Below are positions 51,356-62,367 of a DNA stretch of 64,000 nt, in pieces (positions within the stretch are counted from its first letter, which is position 1; the number at the start of each line of letters is the position of its first letter). The DNA comes from Rhizobium sp. BK602 (GTDB lineage Bacteria; Pseudomonadota; Alphaproteobacteria; Rhizobiales; Rhizobiaceae). Where the stretch lies: assembly GCF_014195095.1 (NCBI RefSeq), contig NZ_JACIBC010000007.1:1-64000 (forward strand), in the 5' to 3' direction. A model generated the notes under the pieces. That model was given only the letters and a program-made list of their open reading frames with translations, was not told the DNA's origin and did not search any database. A program made the translations under genes and the position numbers.

Positions 51356-52198
51356 TCAGGCATCGGCGAGGAAGGTCTGGCGCTGCGTGCCGAGGCCTTC
51401 CATGCCGAGTTCGACGACATCGCCGGCCTTGAGGAACTGCGGCGGCTTCATGCCCATGCCGACGCCCGGAGGCGTGCCGGTGGAGATGACGTCACCCGGA
51501 TGCAGCGACATGAACTGGCTGAGATAGGAAACGAGATAGGCGACGCCATAGACCATGGTCTTGGTCGAACCATCCTGCATCGTTTTGCCGTTCACCTTCA
51601 GCCACATGCCGAGATTCTGCGGATCGGCGACTTCGTCCTTGGTCACGAGCCAGGGGCCGATCGGCCCGAAGGTGTCGCAGGACTTGCCCTTGGTCCACTG
51701 TCCGGAACGCTCCGTCTGGAAGGCGCGCTCGGAAACGTCATGCGAAACGCAATAGCCGGCGACGTAATCCAGCGCGTCGGCTTCGCTGACATATTTGGCC
51801 GTCTTGCCGATGACGACACCGAGCTCGACTTCCCAGTCGGTCTTTTCCGAACCGCGCGGGATGAACACATTGTCGTTCGGACCGACGATCGCCGACGTCG
51901 CCTTCATGAAGATGATCGGCTCCGGCGGCACCGTCGCGCCGGTCTCGGCGGCGTGGTCGGAGAAATTCAGGCCGATGCAGATGAACTTGCCGGTGCCGGC
52001 AACGCAGGCGCCGATGCGGCTCTCAGTCAATTCCGGCAGGCTCTTCGGATCGAGCGCGGCGATTTTCGCGAGTCCGGCGGGCGAAATCGCCTCGCCACCG
52101 ATATCGGCGACATGCGCGGAGAGATCGCGGATCTTGCCGTCGCTATCCAGAAGCGCCGGCTTTTCCTTGCCGGCTTCGCCAACACGCAACAATTTCAT
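51356..52198 (-). CDS. Fumarylacetoacetate hydrolase family protein
   Basis: A 280-residue FAH-superfamily enzyme. The metal-binding acidic residues appear in DWEVELGVVIGKTA, and GYCVSHDVSERAFQ plus GDVISTGTPPGVGMG are the family's C-terminal core. Relatives include ureidoglycolate lyase, 2-keto-3-deoxy-acid dehydratases and fumarylpyruvate hydrolase; the substrate cannot be assigned. GAAGGAAG lies upstream of the ATG. The gene stands alone with its own terminator. Confidence 0.9.
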   Translation of the reverse strand: MKLLRVGEAGKEKPALLDSDGKIRDLSAHVADIGGEAISPAGLAKIAALDPKSLPELTESRIGACVAGTGKFICIGLNFSDHAAETGATVPPEPIIFMKATSAIVGPNDNVFIPRGSEKTDWEVELGVVIGKTAKYVSEADALDYVAGYCVSHDVSERAFQTERSGQWTKGKSCDTFGPIGPWLVTKDEVADPQNLGMWLKVNGKTMQDGSTKTMVYGVAYLVSYLSQFMSLHPGDVISTGTPPGVGMGMKPPQFLKAGDVVELGMEGLGTQRQTFLADA

Positions 52199-52443
52199 GG
52201 GTCTTCCTTCCCTGCATCTTCAAAGACTATATCGATCGGCACGGCTCAAGCCATGCCATTTGCACCAGATATGAACGAATTATTCACCAGTGTCACCCAT
52301 CGATTTCGAACCATAGCATGCCTAGCTTCGCCGCTCGGGAATAACAGCTTTTCCCGGCCGGAGGGCAAAGATCTGGCGATTTTGGCAGTCACCGGGACGG
52401 AAGCGGCCTTGGCGGAGACATAGGCGACGAAACGCGGATGCCA

Positions 52444-52615
52444 TCAACGGGTCGGGCCGCAGACGAGAATATCCTCGAAATCTCGGAGGATATCCTTCAT
52501 CGCTTCGCCAGATTCGGGTGGGGGATCGGCGATATGCGCCGCGATCTCGCTGAGCGCCGTTCGCGCCCCAGTCGGCAGCCATTTCCGAGCAGCGCCGAAA
52601 CTCCTCCCGGTCCAT
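52444..52615 (-). pseudogene. Small gene, apparently frameshifted
   Basis: Two overlapping minus-strand frames together read as one plausible protein of about 57 residues. ATG 52615 gives MDREEFRRCSEMAADWGAN. A one-base shift near 52558 then continues as ALSEIAAHIADPPPESGEAM and ends in DILVCGPTR at 52444. Either frame alone changes abruptly into arginine-rich shadow-like sequence. I do not recognise the family. It may be a decayed gene, a sequencing error or programmed frameshifting. Nothing else is visible in the 52199-52679 gap. Confidence 0.45.
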
Positions 52616-52679
52616 GACGGCCTCCCCATCGCCTCGAGACGAGGCGGACCTTAGACCGGTTTTGTGCGATGGTCGAGTG

Positions 52680-53633
52680 TCAGAAAATCTCGTCCAGTGC
52701 CGGCCCCAGGGGCACGATCCCGGTGGGGTTCAGCGCGGTCACGGAATAATAGCCGCGCTTGATATGGTCAAAACTGACGGTCTCGGCAATGCCCGGCCAG
52801 TCGAGCATCCGCCGGCAGAAGGCTTGCAGGTTGGCATAGTCCGACAGGCGGCGCAGATTGCATTTGAACAGGCCATGATAGGCGACATCGAAACGGACGA
52901 GGGTCACGAAAAGCCGGATATCGCTTTCGGTGGGATGATCGGCGAAGAGGAAATCCCTGCCCTCCAGCTCGCCTTCGACCCGATCGAGACATTCGAACAC
53001 GTCGCGGAAAGCTTCCTCATAGGCAAGCTGCGTCGTCGCGAAGCCGGCGCGATAGACGCCGTTGTTGAGGACGGGATAGATGCGGGCATTGAAGGCATCG
53101 ATGTCCTCGCGGCGGCCTTGCGGATAAAGATCGATATCCTGACGGGCGAGATTGCCGAAACCGTCGTTCAGCATGCGCAGGATATCGGCGGATTCGTTGT
53201 TGACGATCGTGCCCTTCCGCTTGTCCCAGAGCACCGGCACCGTCGCGCGACCGGTAAACAGCGGATCGGCCCTGGTGTAGATCTCATGCATGTAGGTGGC
53301 GCCGTTGACCGGATCGTCGGTCGCGCCGGGATAGTCGCCGAAACGCCAACCCTGCTTGCTCAGCGCCGGCTCGACCACGGAAACGGAAATGACCTCCTCC
53401 AGCCCTTTCAGCTTGCGGCCGATCAGGGTGCGCGAGGCCCAGGGACAGATCAGCGCGACATAGAGATGATAGCGCCCGGCCTCGGCGGTAAAACCACCCT
53501 CGCCCGTCGGTCCGGCCCGGCCATCCGGGGTCACCCAGTTGCGGAAGCTCGACGTCTGGCGGACAAAACCACCCTTCTCGTCCTTGGCCTGGACCGGCTG
53601 CCAGTCCTCCGTCCATTTTCCGTTTACCAGCAC
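52680..53633 (-). CDS. Glutathionyl-hydroquinone reductase (Xi-class glutathione transferase)
   Basis: A 317-residue Xi-class GST (YqjG/PcpF type) that reduces glutathionyl-hydroquinones to hydroquinones. It has a thioredoxin-like N-domain with the catalytic Cys in VALICPWASRTLI, VPVLWDKRKGTIVNNESADI binding glutathione, and a C-terminal helical domain containing TESDIRLFVTLVRFDVAYHG. The length matches the family. The start is GTG 53633. Confidence 0.92.
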   Translation of the reverse strand: MLVNGKWTEDWQPVQAKDEKGGFVRQTSSFRNWVTPDGRAGPTGEGGFTAEAGRYHLYVALICPWASRTLIGRKLKGLEEVISVSVVEPALSKQGWRFGDYPGATDDPVNGATYMHEIYTRADPLFTGRATVPVLWDKRKGTIVNNESADILRMLNDGFGNLARQDIDLYPQGRREDIDAFNARIYPVLNNGVYRAGFATTQLAYEEAFRDVFECLDRVEGELEGRDFLFADHPTESDIRLFVTLVRFDVAYHGLFKCNLRRLSDYANLQAFCRRMLDWPGIAETVSFDHIKRGYYSVTALNPTGIVPLGPALDEIF

Positions 53634-53789
53634 GAGCCTGTCTCCGATTGCGCATGTCTTGCGGCGGCAGCATAGCGAAATCGGGTTTCAACGAAATAAC
53701 GCAATCTTGAAACAGACTGTCTACCTGACAGCGCCACATCGGATTATGTAAGGAAACTTGTCTTTCAATATCCACTTTAGGAGCACAGC

Positions 53790-54092
53790 ATGTCCACGAC
53801 ATCCGTTTCTTCCGTCAAAACCGAACATGCCAGCCGTTACCTCCAGCAGCTTTGCAAGCATTGGAGCCATAAATTCACCGTGGAATTCAACGAGGGCGCC
53901 GGCAAGGTGCCGTTCAATCCGGAAACGTCGCTCGAACTGGCGGCGGATGCCTCCAGCCTCCTGATGACCCTGCATGTCGGCAAGGCCGAAGATCTCGAGC
54001 GCATGCAGACTGTGGTCGCCGATCACCTGAAGCGTTTCGCCTTCCGCGAGGAGCTCGACGTGGTCTGGACGGCGGATGCGCGCCGGGTATAG
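53790..54092 (+). CDS. DUF2218 family protein
   Basis: A 100-residue protein of the DUF2218 family. Conserved features are the N-terminal TEHASRYLQQLCKHWSHKF, a central GKVPF and the C-terminal helix with LKRFAFREELDVVW. Its function is unknown; in other bacteria members often sit beside iron-siderophore uptake or reductase genes, which are not seen here. AGGAG lies 6 bases upstream of the ATG. Confidence 0.85.
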   Translation: MSTTSVSSVKTEHASRYLQQLCKHWSHKFTVEFNEGAGKVPFNPETSLELAADASSLLMTLHVGKAEDLERMQTVVADHLKRFAFREELDVVWTADARRV

Positions 54093-54172
54093 GGTCGTCC
54101 CGCATTTTTAAAGCCAGCCGCCGGTTCGCCCCCACCGTCCCGCGACTTGCTCTCTCAGACGGAAAGATCCAA

Positions 54173-54772
54173 ATGACATCAAGCAATCATCGCGAATCGC
54201 AATATCCGATCGACAAGCTGTTTCTCGACCGCTGGTCGCCCCGCGCCTTCTCCAACGAGACCATGCCGGAAGCCGACCTGCTGACCATATTGGAGGCCGC
54301 CCACTGGGCGCCGTCCGCCTCCAACCTGCAGCCCTGGCGTTTCCTCTATACGCTGCGCGGCTCGGAACACTGGGACAAGTTCCTGAGCGTCCTGATCGAC
54401 TTCAACCAGGGCTGGGTCAAATCCGCCTCCGCCTTGCTCTTCGTCATCTCGCGCACCCATAGCGGCGAGCTTGGCTCGGCCGAGCAGAAGCCGAGCTACA
54501 GCCATTCCTTCGACGCCGGCACCGCCTGGGGCTTCCTGGCAATTCAGGCACACCTAGCCGGCTACGAAGCGCATGGCATGACCGGTTTCCACGTCGACAA
54601 GGCCTATGAGGTTCTCGGCATCCCCGAAGGCTTCCGCGTCGAAGCGGCCGTCGCCATCGGCAAGATCGGCGACAAGAACCAGCTTCCGGAGAAGCTGCGC
54701 GAACGCGAAGTGCCGAGCCAGCGCAAGCCGCTGTCCGAACTGGCCTTCAACGGTATCTTTGTTGCGAAGTGA
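54173..54772 (+). CDS. Nitroreductase family protein
   Basis: A 199-residue FMN-dependent nitroreductase-fold enzyme. The N-terminal DRWSPRAFSNETMPEADLL and AAHWAPSASNLQPWRFLY are the family's FMN-binding signatures, and SFDAGTAWGFLAIQAHLAGY and GIPEGFRVEAAVAIG follow. Substrates could be nitro compounds, quinones or other electrophiles. It is downstream of DUF2218 on the same strand with an 80-base gap. Confidence 0.92.
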   Translation: MTSSNHRESQYPIDKLFLDRWSPRAFSNETMPEADLLTILEAAHWAPSASNLQPWRFLYTLRGSEHWDKFLSVLIDFNQGWVKSASALLFVISRTHSGELGSAEQKPSYSHSFDAGTAWGFLAIQAHLAGYEAHGMTGFHVDKAYEVLGIPEGFRVEAAVAIGKIGDKNQLPEKLREREVPSQRKPLSELAFNGIFVAK

Positions 54773-54792
54773 TCAATCCAGAGATCAGCAGT

Positions 54793-54817
54793 GCCCGCCC
54801 CATTTTTGCGGGCGGGC
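54793..54817. terminator. GC-rich hairpin after the nitroreductase gene
   Basis: A perfect 8-bp stem GCCCGCCC/GGGCGGGC (54793-54800 with 54810-54817) lies 20 bases after the stop, between convergent genes. There is no T run after it, so termination is only possible. Confidence 0.45.
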
Positions 54818-54876
54818 CATTCAGCTGATCCGGGGCCCGGATTACCGGGAACGCAGTGAGCTATCATCGGTACGAT

Positions 54877-56130
54877 TTACTTATCGGTTCCAAGAGTTCT
54901 TCGCACGTCGTCCTCCAATTGACGAACGACATCAGCGAGTTGCCTCTTAGCATCGTCGCGCCGCGCATCCCTTGAGGCGATAGCATTGCCGGAGAAGTAC
55001 TTTTCCACCATCTCAGTATGACTGTTATCCGGTTTCGACGAGATCAGTCCGAGCCAGTCTCCATCGTAGAATGGTATTATTTCCTTACCGTCGGTTTTGA
55101 ATGCGCATGACTTGAGCGGATATAGGTCTATCACTTCGATAAAACGCTTGTCGAAGGTTAGTAGCGCCGAAAAGAAGTAACGGCGGCCCGTTGGAGACGC
55201 CAAGGTCAACATTTTCTCCAACTGCCTGATATGCAGCAGGTCCCACGCCATATTATCCAATTGTCCCAATATATCAGACCGATTCCTCTGGATTTTTCCA
55301 AAGAAAGTCAGGTTTTGCCCGCGCTCAAAATAGGCACGAGCCAACGCAATCTCTCGTGCTGCCATGGTTGCGAGTTGAGAATGGCTAAACTCCAAGAAAG
55401 CCGCAATTTTTTCATTAATACTTGTTTTCGACGGGCTTAACTGGATCGACACCATCTTTAGGAGGCAGGAATATTGAAACTGGTGACGAAAATTCAAAGC
55501 ATTCATGATGTCGTGACGACCACGATCCATATACATCCTGGAAACATGCTCTTGGGTGCGCTTCAACAATTCCTGTTCCGACAGTTTAGAGCGCACGATA
55601 TCTTTCGAACTGAGCAAATTCGTATCTAAAGTACGAAGGATCTCATAAGCTTTCAGCTTGCCGAATATCTTGTCGGCGGCAGCTGGGTCATCAAGATTGC
55701 GAAGATTTTCCATGAGGTATGGCGTTGGGTCGACATACACATCGTCACAGGCAATAAATTCAAAAACTTCCTTGAAATCCTTCGGCACGGACCTCCCGGC
55801 CATGTATGGCTCGAGATAGCTCAACGCCTGAGTATCCAATGAGATTGAATAGTCGATGGGATAAGTTGACTGGCCCGTCGCTTCCATGTCGTGCAGAGTA
55901 TCGACGTCCAAAACCAGCACATGGTCGGTCTTGAAAAGGCTACGGACAACCGCGCCGGCGGAAAAGTTGCGATTTACGGCGTATCCCGGCCTTGCTCCCT
56001 TGTCGGCGGCCAGAATAAACTTGTAATTTCCAATCAATGGAAAAAAACGCCGGTAAAGCTCAAACGCCTCACCGACATCCTCAGCGTCACCTATTCTTGC
56101 GACAAGCTGTATTTCTTCGCTGAAACCCAT
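54877..56130 (-). CDS. Orphan protein of unknown function, AT-rich, possible PIN-like nuclease fold
   Basis: A 417-residue protein I do not recognise. Base composition and codon use are clearly more AT-rich than every neighbour, suggesting recent transfer. The N-terminal half has a strand ending in acidic residues, VLVLDVDTLHD (Asp75, Asp77), like the first strand of PIN domains. The C-terminal half has LDNMAWDLLHIRQLE (Asp292, Asp297) and LLTFDKRF (Asp327), resembling the later PIN motifs. Between them is a helical region of about 150 residues, and the C-terminus is a charged helix. There is no signal peptide or membrane segment. No good ribosome binding site and no mobile-element genes flank it. 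The PIN reading is inference. Confidence 0.75.
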   Translation of the reverse strand: MGFSEEIQLVARIGDAEDVGEAFELYRRFFPLIGNYKFILAADKGARPGYAVNRNFSAGAVVRSLFKTDHVLVLDVDTLHDMEATGQSTYPIDYSISLDTQALSYLEPYMAGRSVPKDFKEVFEFIACDDVYVDPTPYLMENLRNLDDPAAADKIFGKLKAYEILRTLDTNLLSSKDIVRSKLSEQELLKRTQEHVSRMYMDRGRHDIMNALNFRHQFQYSCLLKMVSIQLSPSKTSINEKIAAFLEFSHSQLATMAAREIALARAYFERGQNLTFFGKIQRNRSDILGQLDNMAWDLLHIRQLEKMLTLASPTGRRYFFSALLTFDKRFIEVIDLYPLKSCAFKTDGKEIIPFYDGDWLGLISSKPDNSHTEMVEKYFSGNAIASRDARRDDAKRQLADVVRQLEDDVRRTLGTDK

Positions 56131-56250
56131 GACAGGTACTACTTGGGTGTGTGCCCGCCTTTATTGTATCGCGTACTAAACCACTCTTTATTGCACCGGT
56201 AAGCTGGCTACATTATAGCGCCCAGTATCGCTTACCTGCCATTCGATGAA

Positions 56251-58686
<2,436 letters not shown>

Positions 58687-58758
58687 GTATTGAAGTCTTT
58701 CCAGTGTTTTAGAGAATCCCGCGAATCCCTACCGAATCAGCGGTTTTTCTTTTCCTGA

Positions 58759-58787
58759 ATATAGGATGTTTCCCCCTCGACTTCCAA
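58759..58787 (-). promoter_or_regulatory. gyrB promoter
   Basis: On the minus strand TTGGAA (58782-58787) and CTATAT (58759-58764) are 17 bases apart, 73 bases upstream of the gyrB start. CTATAT is the favoured -10 box of rhizobial housekeeping promoters. Confidence 0.65.
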
Positions 58788-58834
58788 ACGGAAGGCCCGG
58801 ATATCAGGTATAAAACAGGGGATTACGGCGGTTT

Positions 58835-59200
58835 TCAGCCCCTTTTGCCGGCATTTTCCAGAAGCTGGGAGAGTTCCTTGATGGTGGCGGGCTCAAGCGT
58901 GCGAATCCGGTCCGCCAAGCGGTTGACGAAGGCCGTATATTCCGGCGCCAGACCCGAGGTATCGACGACGACCCGCGGGTCGGAAAAGCGTGCCAGAAGG
59001 AACAATTCCTCGGCCTCGTCCCAGATGATGTTGAAATATCCGGCGATGCGTTGCAACAGGTCGAAGGTCGGCGTGCCGCGTTTTCCATGTTCTAAGGCGG
59101 ATAAATAAGCCGGAGTCACATTCAGCGCCTCAGCCATTTCCTTCTGCGAGACGCCCTTGCGCGCCCTGAGCTTGCGGACCGCTTCGCCGAAGGGCGTCAT
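58835..59200 (-). CDS. XRE-family helix-turn-helix regulator
   Basis: A 121-residue transcriptional regulator. The N-terminal HTH covers residues 8-60 (LRARKGVSQKEMAEALNVTP, AYLSALEHGKR), followed by a helical region with EEELF-like EAEELFLLARF and a C-terminal helix. The target is unknown. The frame is open to 59317, but ATG 59200 has GGGGG upstream and overlaps the smr stop as ATGA. It is the last gene of the timA-mltA-smr-xre operon. Confidence 0.88.
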   Translation of the reverse strand: MTPFGEAVRKLRARKGVSQKEMAEALNVTPAYLSALEHGKRGTPTFDLLQRIAGYFNIIWDEAEELFLLARFSDPRVVVDTSGLAPEYTAFVNRLADRIRTLEPATIKELSQLLENAGKRG

Positions 59201-59775
59201 GGCCGGTCCCCCTTCAGGCGCGACAGGCGGATATAGAGGGCGCCCTCGCCGCCATGATGCTGCGCCGCCGTCTCGTAGGACGAGATCAGGAAGCGGAATT
59301 CCGGCTTGGAGAACCACATGGGCACGGCGCGTTTCAGCGCGCCTTCGCTGCCCATGGAGCTGCCCTTGCCGGTGATGACGAGCACATGGCGCAGGCCGCG
59401 TTCATGCGCGCGCAGCAGGAAATCCAGGAGCATGACATGCGCCTCGCTCTGGATCAGGCCATGAAGATCGATGCGCGCCTCCAGCGCCAGCCGGCCCTTG
59501 GCGATCTTGCGCTTGACCGGCCGTTCCAGCGGCTGATGTTGGCCCGAGGGCTGTTTCGCCGGTGGTGACTGCGTCTGCTGATCGGCGGGTAGAGGCTTGA
59601 TCTTCGAGGTTTCGGCGCGCGCGGCCTCTTGCGCCTGTGCTTCCAATATCTCCTCGAAAGCCTCGATATCGGCGAGCCGTCCTGGCATGGGCCGCGTGCT
59701 TTTCGCCACCTTGCCCCAGAGGATACGCTCGTCGGCGCTGAGCTTTCGCTCCTTGGAGGATCGTTCCGGGGCCAT
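59197..59775 (-). CDS. Smr/MutS-domain protein
   Basis: A 192-residue protein. The N-terminal 90 residues are charged and low-complexity (glutamine/proline-rich around 65-85). The C-terminal Smr domain has ARIDLHGLIQSEAHVMLLDF, HVLVITGKGSSMGSEGAL and HHGGEGALYIRL. Smr domains can nick DNA or RNA; stand-alone members have little-known roles. It overlaps mltA (TGATG) upstream and the XRE gene (ATGA) downstream, so the three are translationally coupled. Confidence 0.9.
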   Translation of the reverse strand: MAPERSSKERKLSADERILWGKVAKSTRPMPGRLADIEAFEEILEAQAQEAARAETSKIKPLPADQQTQSPPAKQPSGQHQPLERPVKRKIAKGRLALEARIDLHGLIQSEAHVMLLDFLLRAHERGLRHVLVITGKGSSMGSEGALKRAVPMWFSKPEFRFLISSYETAAQHHGGEGALYIRLSRLKGDRP

Positions 59776-60893
59776 CAGCCAAACCTCTCAGCCGCCGCCT
59801 TCGGAACCAGTATATAAAAATCGGCGTCGTGGCGCACGGTTCCGGCCAGCTCGCCGGCATCGTAGCCGGAACCGGTGAAGATATCGCCGCGCGCCGGGCC
59901 GACGATCGCCGAGCCGGTATCGAGCGCCAGCATCAGGCGCCCGAAGGGCTGGCCGGCATCGAGATGGGTCAAGCCTTCCGAGCGAATGAAGAAGGGAAAG
60001 CCGAAGGTGTGGATCAGCCGGTCGACCGCGAGCGACCGGCCGGCGACCAGCGGCACCTTGGCGGCGGCGATGGGCCCCTGCGCGGGATCGCTCACATCGG
60101 CCTCGCGGAAGAAGATGTAGGAGCGATTGTGCCAGAGGACCTCGTCGGCCTCCTGCGGATGGGCGTAGAGCCAATCACGGATCGTCTGCATCGAGATCGT
60201 CGCCCGGTCGAGCATGCCGCGTTCGATGAGCAAGCGACCGACGGCCGAGAAGGGATGACCGGCCTTGGCGGCATAGGTGATGCGGCCCATGCGCCCATCG
60301 GCATAGCGTAGCCGCGCGGCACCCTGAACATGCACGAAGAAGACGTCGACCCTGGACTTCGCCCAGGCGATCTCCAGACCCTTGCCGTCCAGATAGCCAC
60401 GATCGATCTCGCCACGATCGGGATAGGCACAGATCGCTCCATCCTTCAGCCTGCCGAACATATAGGACGGGTCGAGCTCCGACGGCCTGTTGCCGTCGTC
60501 CAGATCGACCAGATCGTCCGGCCGGCGATAGAAAGGATAGCGATAGGTTTCATCGGGCGTCGCGGAAACGGCGATCTCCGGCTCGAAAAAGGCGGTGACG
60601 AAACCGCTGCCGCCATCGCCGCGGCGGATGAAGAAGGGCCGGCAGCGCTCTTCGAAGAAGGCCCGCGCCTCGGCCGCGTCGCGGGGCTCATAGCCCTCGG
60701 CGGCATCGAGCAGGGTCAGAAGATCATCGGCGGTCAGGCCGGCGACGCCGGTGCGATAGGGTTTTACATCGCGGATATGGGCGCGACAGTCCCTCATGGC
60801 GCGAAAAAGGCTGGAGGGATCGTCATCCCTCCAGCCCTTCAGATCGGCGAAGGTTGCCGGCTCCAGCCTGAAATCCTTCGATGCGCTCGTCAT
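59775..60893 (-). CDS. mltA: Membrane-bound lytic murein transglycosylase A homologue (MltA)
   Basis: A 372-residue MltA-family lytic transglycosylase. It has the MltA barrel domain (FVTAFFEPEIAVSATPDETY, RGYLDGKGLEIAWAKSRVDV, FFVHVQGAARLRYADG) and the C-terminal 3D domain with ALDTGSAIVGPARGDIFTGS, including the catalytic Asp region. No signal peptide or lipobox is visible at the N-terminus (MTSASKDFRLEPATFADLKG), which is odd for an enzyme acting on peptidoglycan. The ATG overlaps the timA stop as ATGA. Confidence 0.92.
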   Translation of the reverse strand: MTSASKDFRLEPATFADLKGWRDDDPSSLFRAMRDCRAHIRDVKPYRTGVAGLTADDLLTLLDAAEGYEPRDAAEARAFFEERCRPFFIRRGDGGSGFVTAFFEPEIAVSATPDETYRYPFYRRPDDLVDLDDGNRPSELDPSYMFGRLKDGAICAYPDRGEIDRGYLDGKGLEIAWAKSRVDVFFVHVQGAARLRYADGRMGRITYAAKAGHPFSAVGRLLIERGMLDRATISMQTIRDWLYAHPQEADEVLWHNRSYIFFREADVSDPAQGPIAAAKVPLVAGRSLAVDRLIHTFGFPFFIRSEGLTHLDAGQPFGRLMLALDTGSAIVGPARGDIFTGSGYDAGELAGTVRHDADFYILVPKAAAERFG

Positions 60894-61591
60894 TGTTCGG
60901 ATTCGGTCGCCACGAGTTTCCAGTTGGGGTCGCGCGAACGGCTGTCGCGGGCGAAGGTCCAGACATCGCTGATCTCCGCCACTGCCTCGGCATCGCCGTC
61001 GATCAGCGTGCCGGCCTTGTCATAGGTCGCCGAAATCATCTGGCTGACGATGCGCAAGGTCACGAAGGCTTCCGCCTCCTTCATCTCGGCGCTGACGATA
61101 TCCGCCTTGTCGATGCCGACAAAGGTGGACTTCACCTTTTCGCCCCTGGCTTCGCGCTCGGCGATGGCGGCATCGAAGCCCTCGTAGACCTCGCGCGACA
61201 ACAGGCCCTTCAGCGCCTTGCGGTCGCCATCGGCGAAGGCCATGACGATCATCTCGTAGGCCATGCGGGCGCCGTTGACGAATTCCTTCGGGTTGAAGCT
61301 CGGATCGGCCTTGTTCAGTTCGCGCAGCGAATCGTTGAGCGGCGTGCCGGCCGGGGTGAAAGCGTCGATGGCGGCGAAACGGTCTTCCTCGTCGGCCGCG
61401 TCCCGGCGCGGCAGGGTCACCACCTTGCCGGCATCCGGCGCGTTCGGACCGGCAGCGGGATCGGAGGAGCCGTAGAGATCGCGCGGCGGCTTCTCATTTC
61501 CCGTGCGGCGGCCAAGGACGCTGCGCAACTGAAAGAAGATCAGCACCGCCGCCACCAGGAAAAAGATCGTCACAAAGTCGTTTGCACCCAT
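60890..61591 (-). CDS. timA: Tim44/TimA family membrane-associated protein
   Basis: A 233-residue protein. It has an N-terminal membrane anchor (residues 5-20, DFVTIFFLVAAVLIFFQL), a disordered proline/asparagine-rich linker, and a C-terminal Tim44-like domain from about residue 80 (FNPKEFVNGARMAYEMIVMA, DRKALKGLLSREVYEGFDAA, ISDVWTFARD). Bacterial TimA is related to the mitochondrial import motor subunit Tim44; its bacterial role is unclear. It is the first gene of the timA-mltA-smr-xre operon and is divergent from fxsA. Confidence 0.9.
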   Translation of the reverse strand: MGANDFVTIFFLVAAVLIFFQLRSVLGRRTGNEKPPRDLYGSSDPAAGPNAPDAGKVVTLPRRDAADEEDRFAAIDAFTPAGTPLNDSLRELNKADPSFNPKEFVNGARMAYEMIVMAFADGDRKALKGLLSREVYEGFDAAIAEREARGEKVKSTFVGIDKADIVSAEMKEAEAFVTLRIVSQMISATYDKAGTLIDGDAEAVAEISDVWTFARDSRSRDPNWKLVATESEQ

Positions 61592-61737
61592 CTCGTGTCG
61601 GAACCACCATTAAAATTAAAAGTTTCAGTCCCCATATAGTCCGCATCCATCTATCATTCAAATAGCGGACCGGTATCTTTATTATACGCGATGAACTAAC
61701 GCTTAGCGTATAAGCCCGCTTTTCAGGACACCCTATC

Positions 61738-62274
61738 ATGCGCCTATCCCTTCTTCCCGTCTTCGTCTTCCTGATGCCGCTCGCCGAAATCGCCGGCTTC
61801 ATCATCGTCGGGAAGGTGGTGGGCCTGTGGGCGACTTTGGCGCTGGTCATCCTGAGCGCGCTGCTCGGGGCCGCGCTCCTGAGAATCCAGGGTATCGGCA
61901 TCCTGCAGCGCATTTCGACCGAAAGCCGCAATGGCGGCGATCCCGGCCGGGAGATGGTGCATGGCGCCATGATCGTGGTGGCCGCCTTTTTGCTGATGCT
62001 GCCCGGCTTCATTTCCGATATAATCGGCCTGCTGCTCTTCATCCCCGCCGTGCGCGAACTGGCCTGGACGGTTCTGCGCAAGCGCATCGTGGTGCTCGGC
62101 TCGTCGCGCGCCTTCCGGCGCGGTCCCGGATACACATCCGGTCCGGGCGGCGCTCCAGGCCCGCAGCCCCGCCAGCCGGGTGGTGGACAGGTGGTCGATC
62201 TCGACGAGACGGATTTCCACCGCGAGCCCGATCGCAACTCTCCCTGGTCCGACCGGAAACGGCTTGAAGACTAG
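61738..62274 (+). CDS. fxsA: FxsA family membrane protein
   Basis: A 178-residue FxsA-like inner-membrane protein. There are hydrophobic segments at about 3-22, 27-45 and 75-105 (FLLMLPGFISDIIGLLLFIP), then a glycine/proline-rich cytoplasmic tail. FxsA in E. coli limits F-plasmid-mediated exclusion of phage T7; the general role is unknown. The ATG is preceded by an AT-rich intergenic region shared with timA. secB follows on the same strand after 93 bases. Confidence 0.9.
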   Translation: MRLSLLPVFVFLMPLAEIAGFIIVGKVVGLWATLALVILSALLGAALLRIQGIGILQRISTESRNGGDPGREMVHGAMIVVAAFLLMLPGFISDIIGLLLFIPAVRELAWTVLRKRIVVLGSSRAFRRGPGYTSGPGGAPGPQPRQPGGGQVVDLDETDFHREPDRNSPWSDRKRLED

Positions 62275-62367
62275 CAAGAAAGGCCGGAATCAGCCCAGGC
62301 CTCAAGGGTTGTAAGCCCTTATGCGAAATGCTAGATGGCGACACCCATAGACGTCAGAGGAAACCCC

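Noticed and set aside
54773..56250. Genomic island or prophage remnant around the AT-rich orphan gene
   Set aside because: No integrase, transposase, tRNA attachment site or direct repeat is visible at its borders; only the single gene is anomalous.
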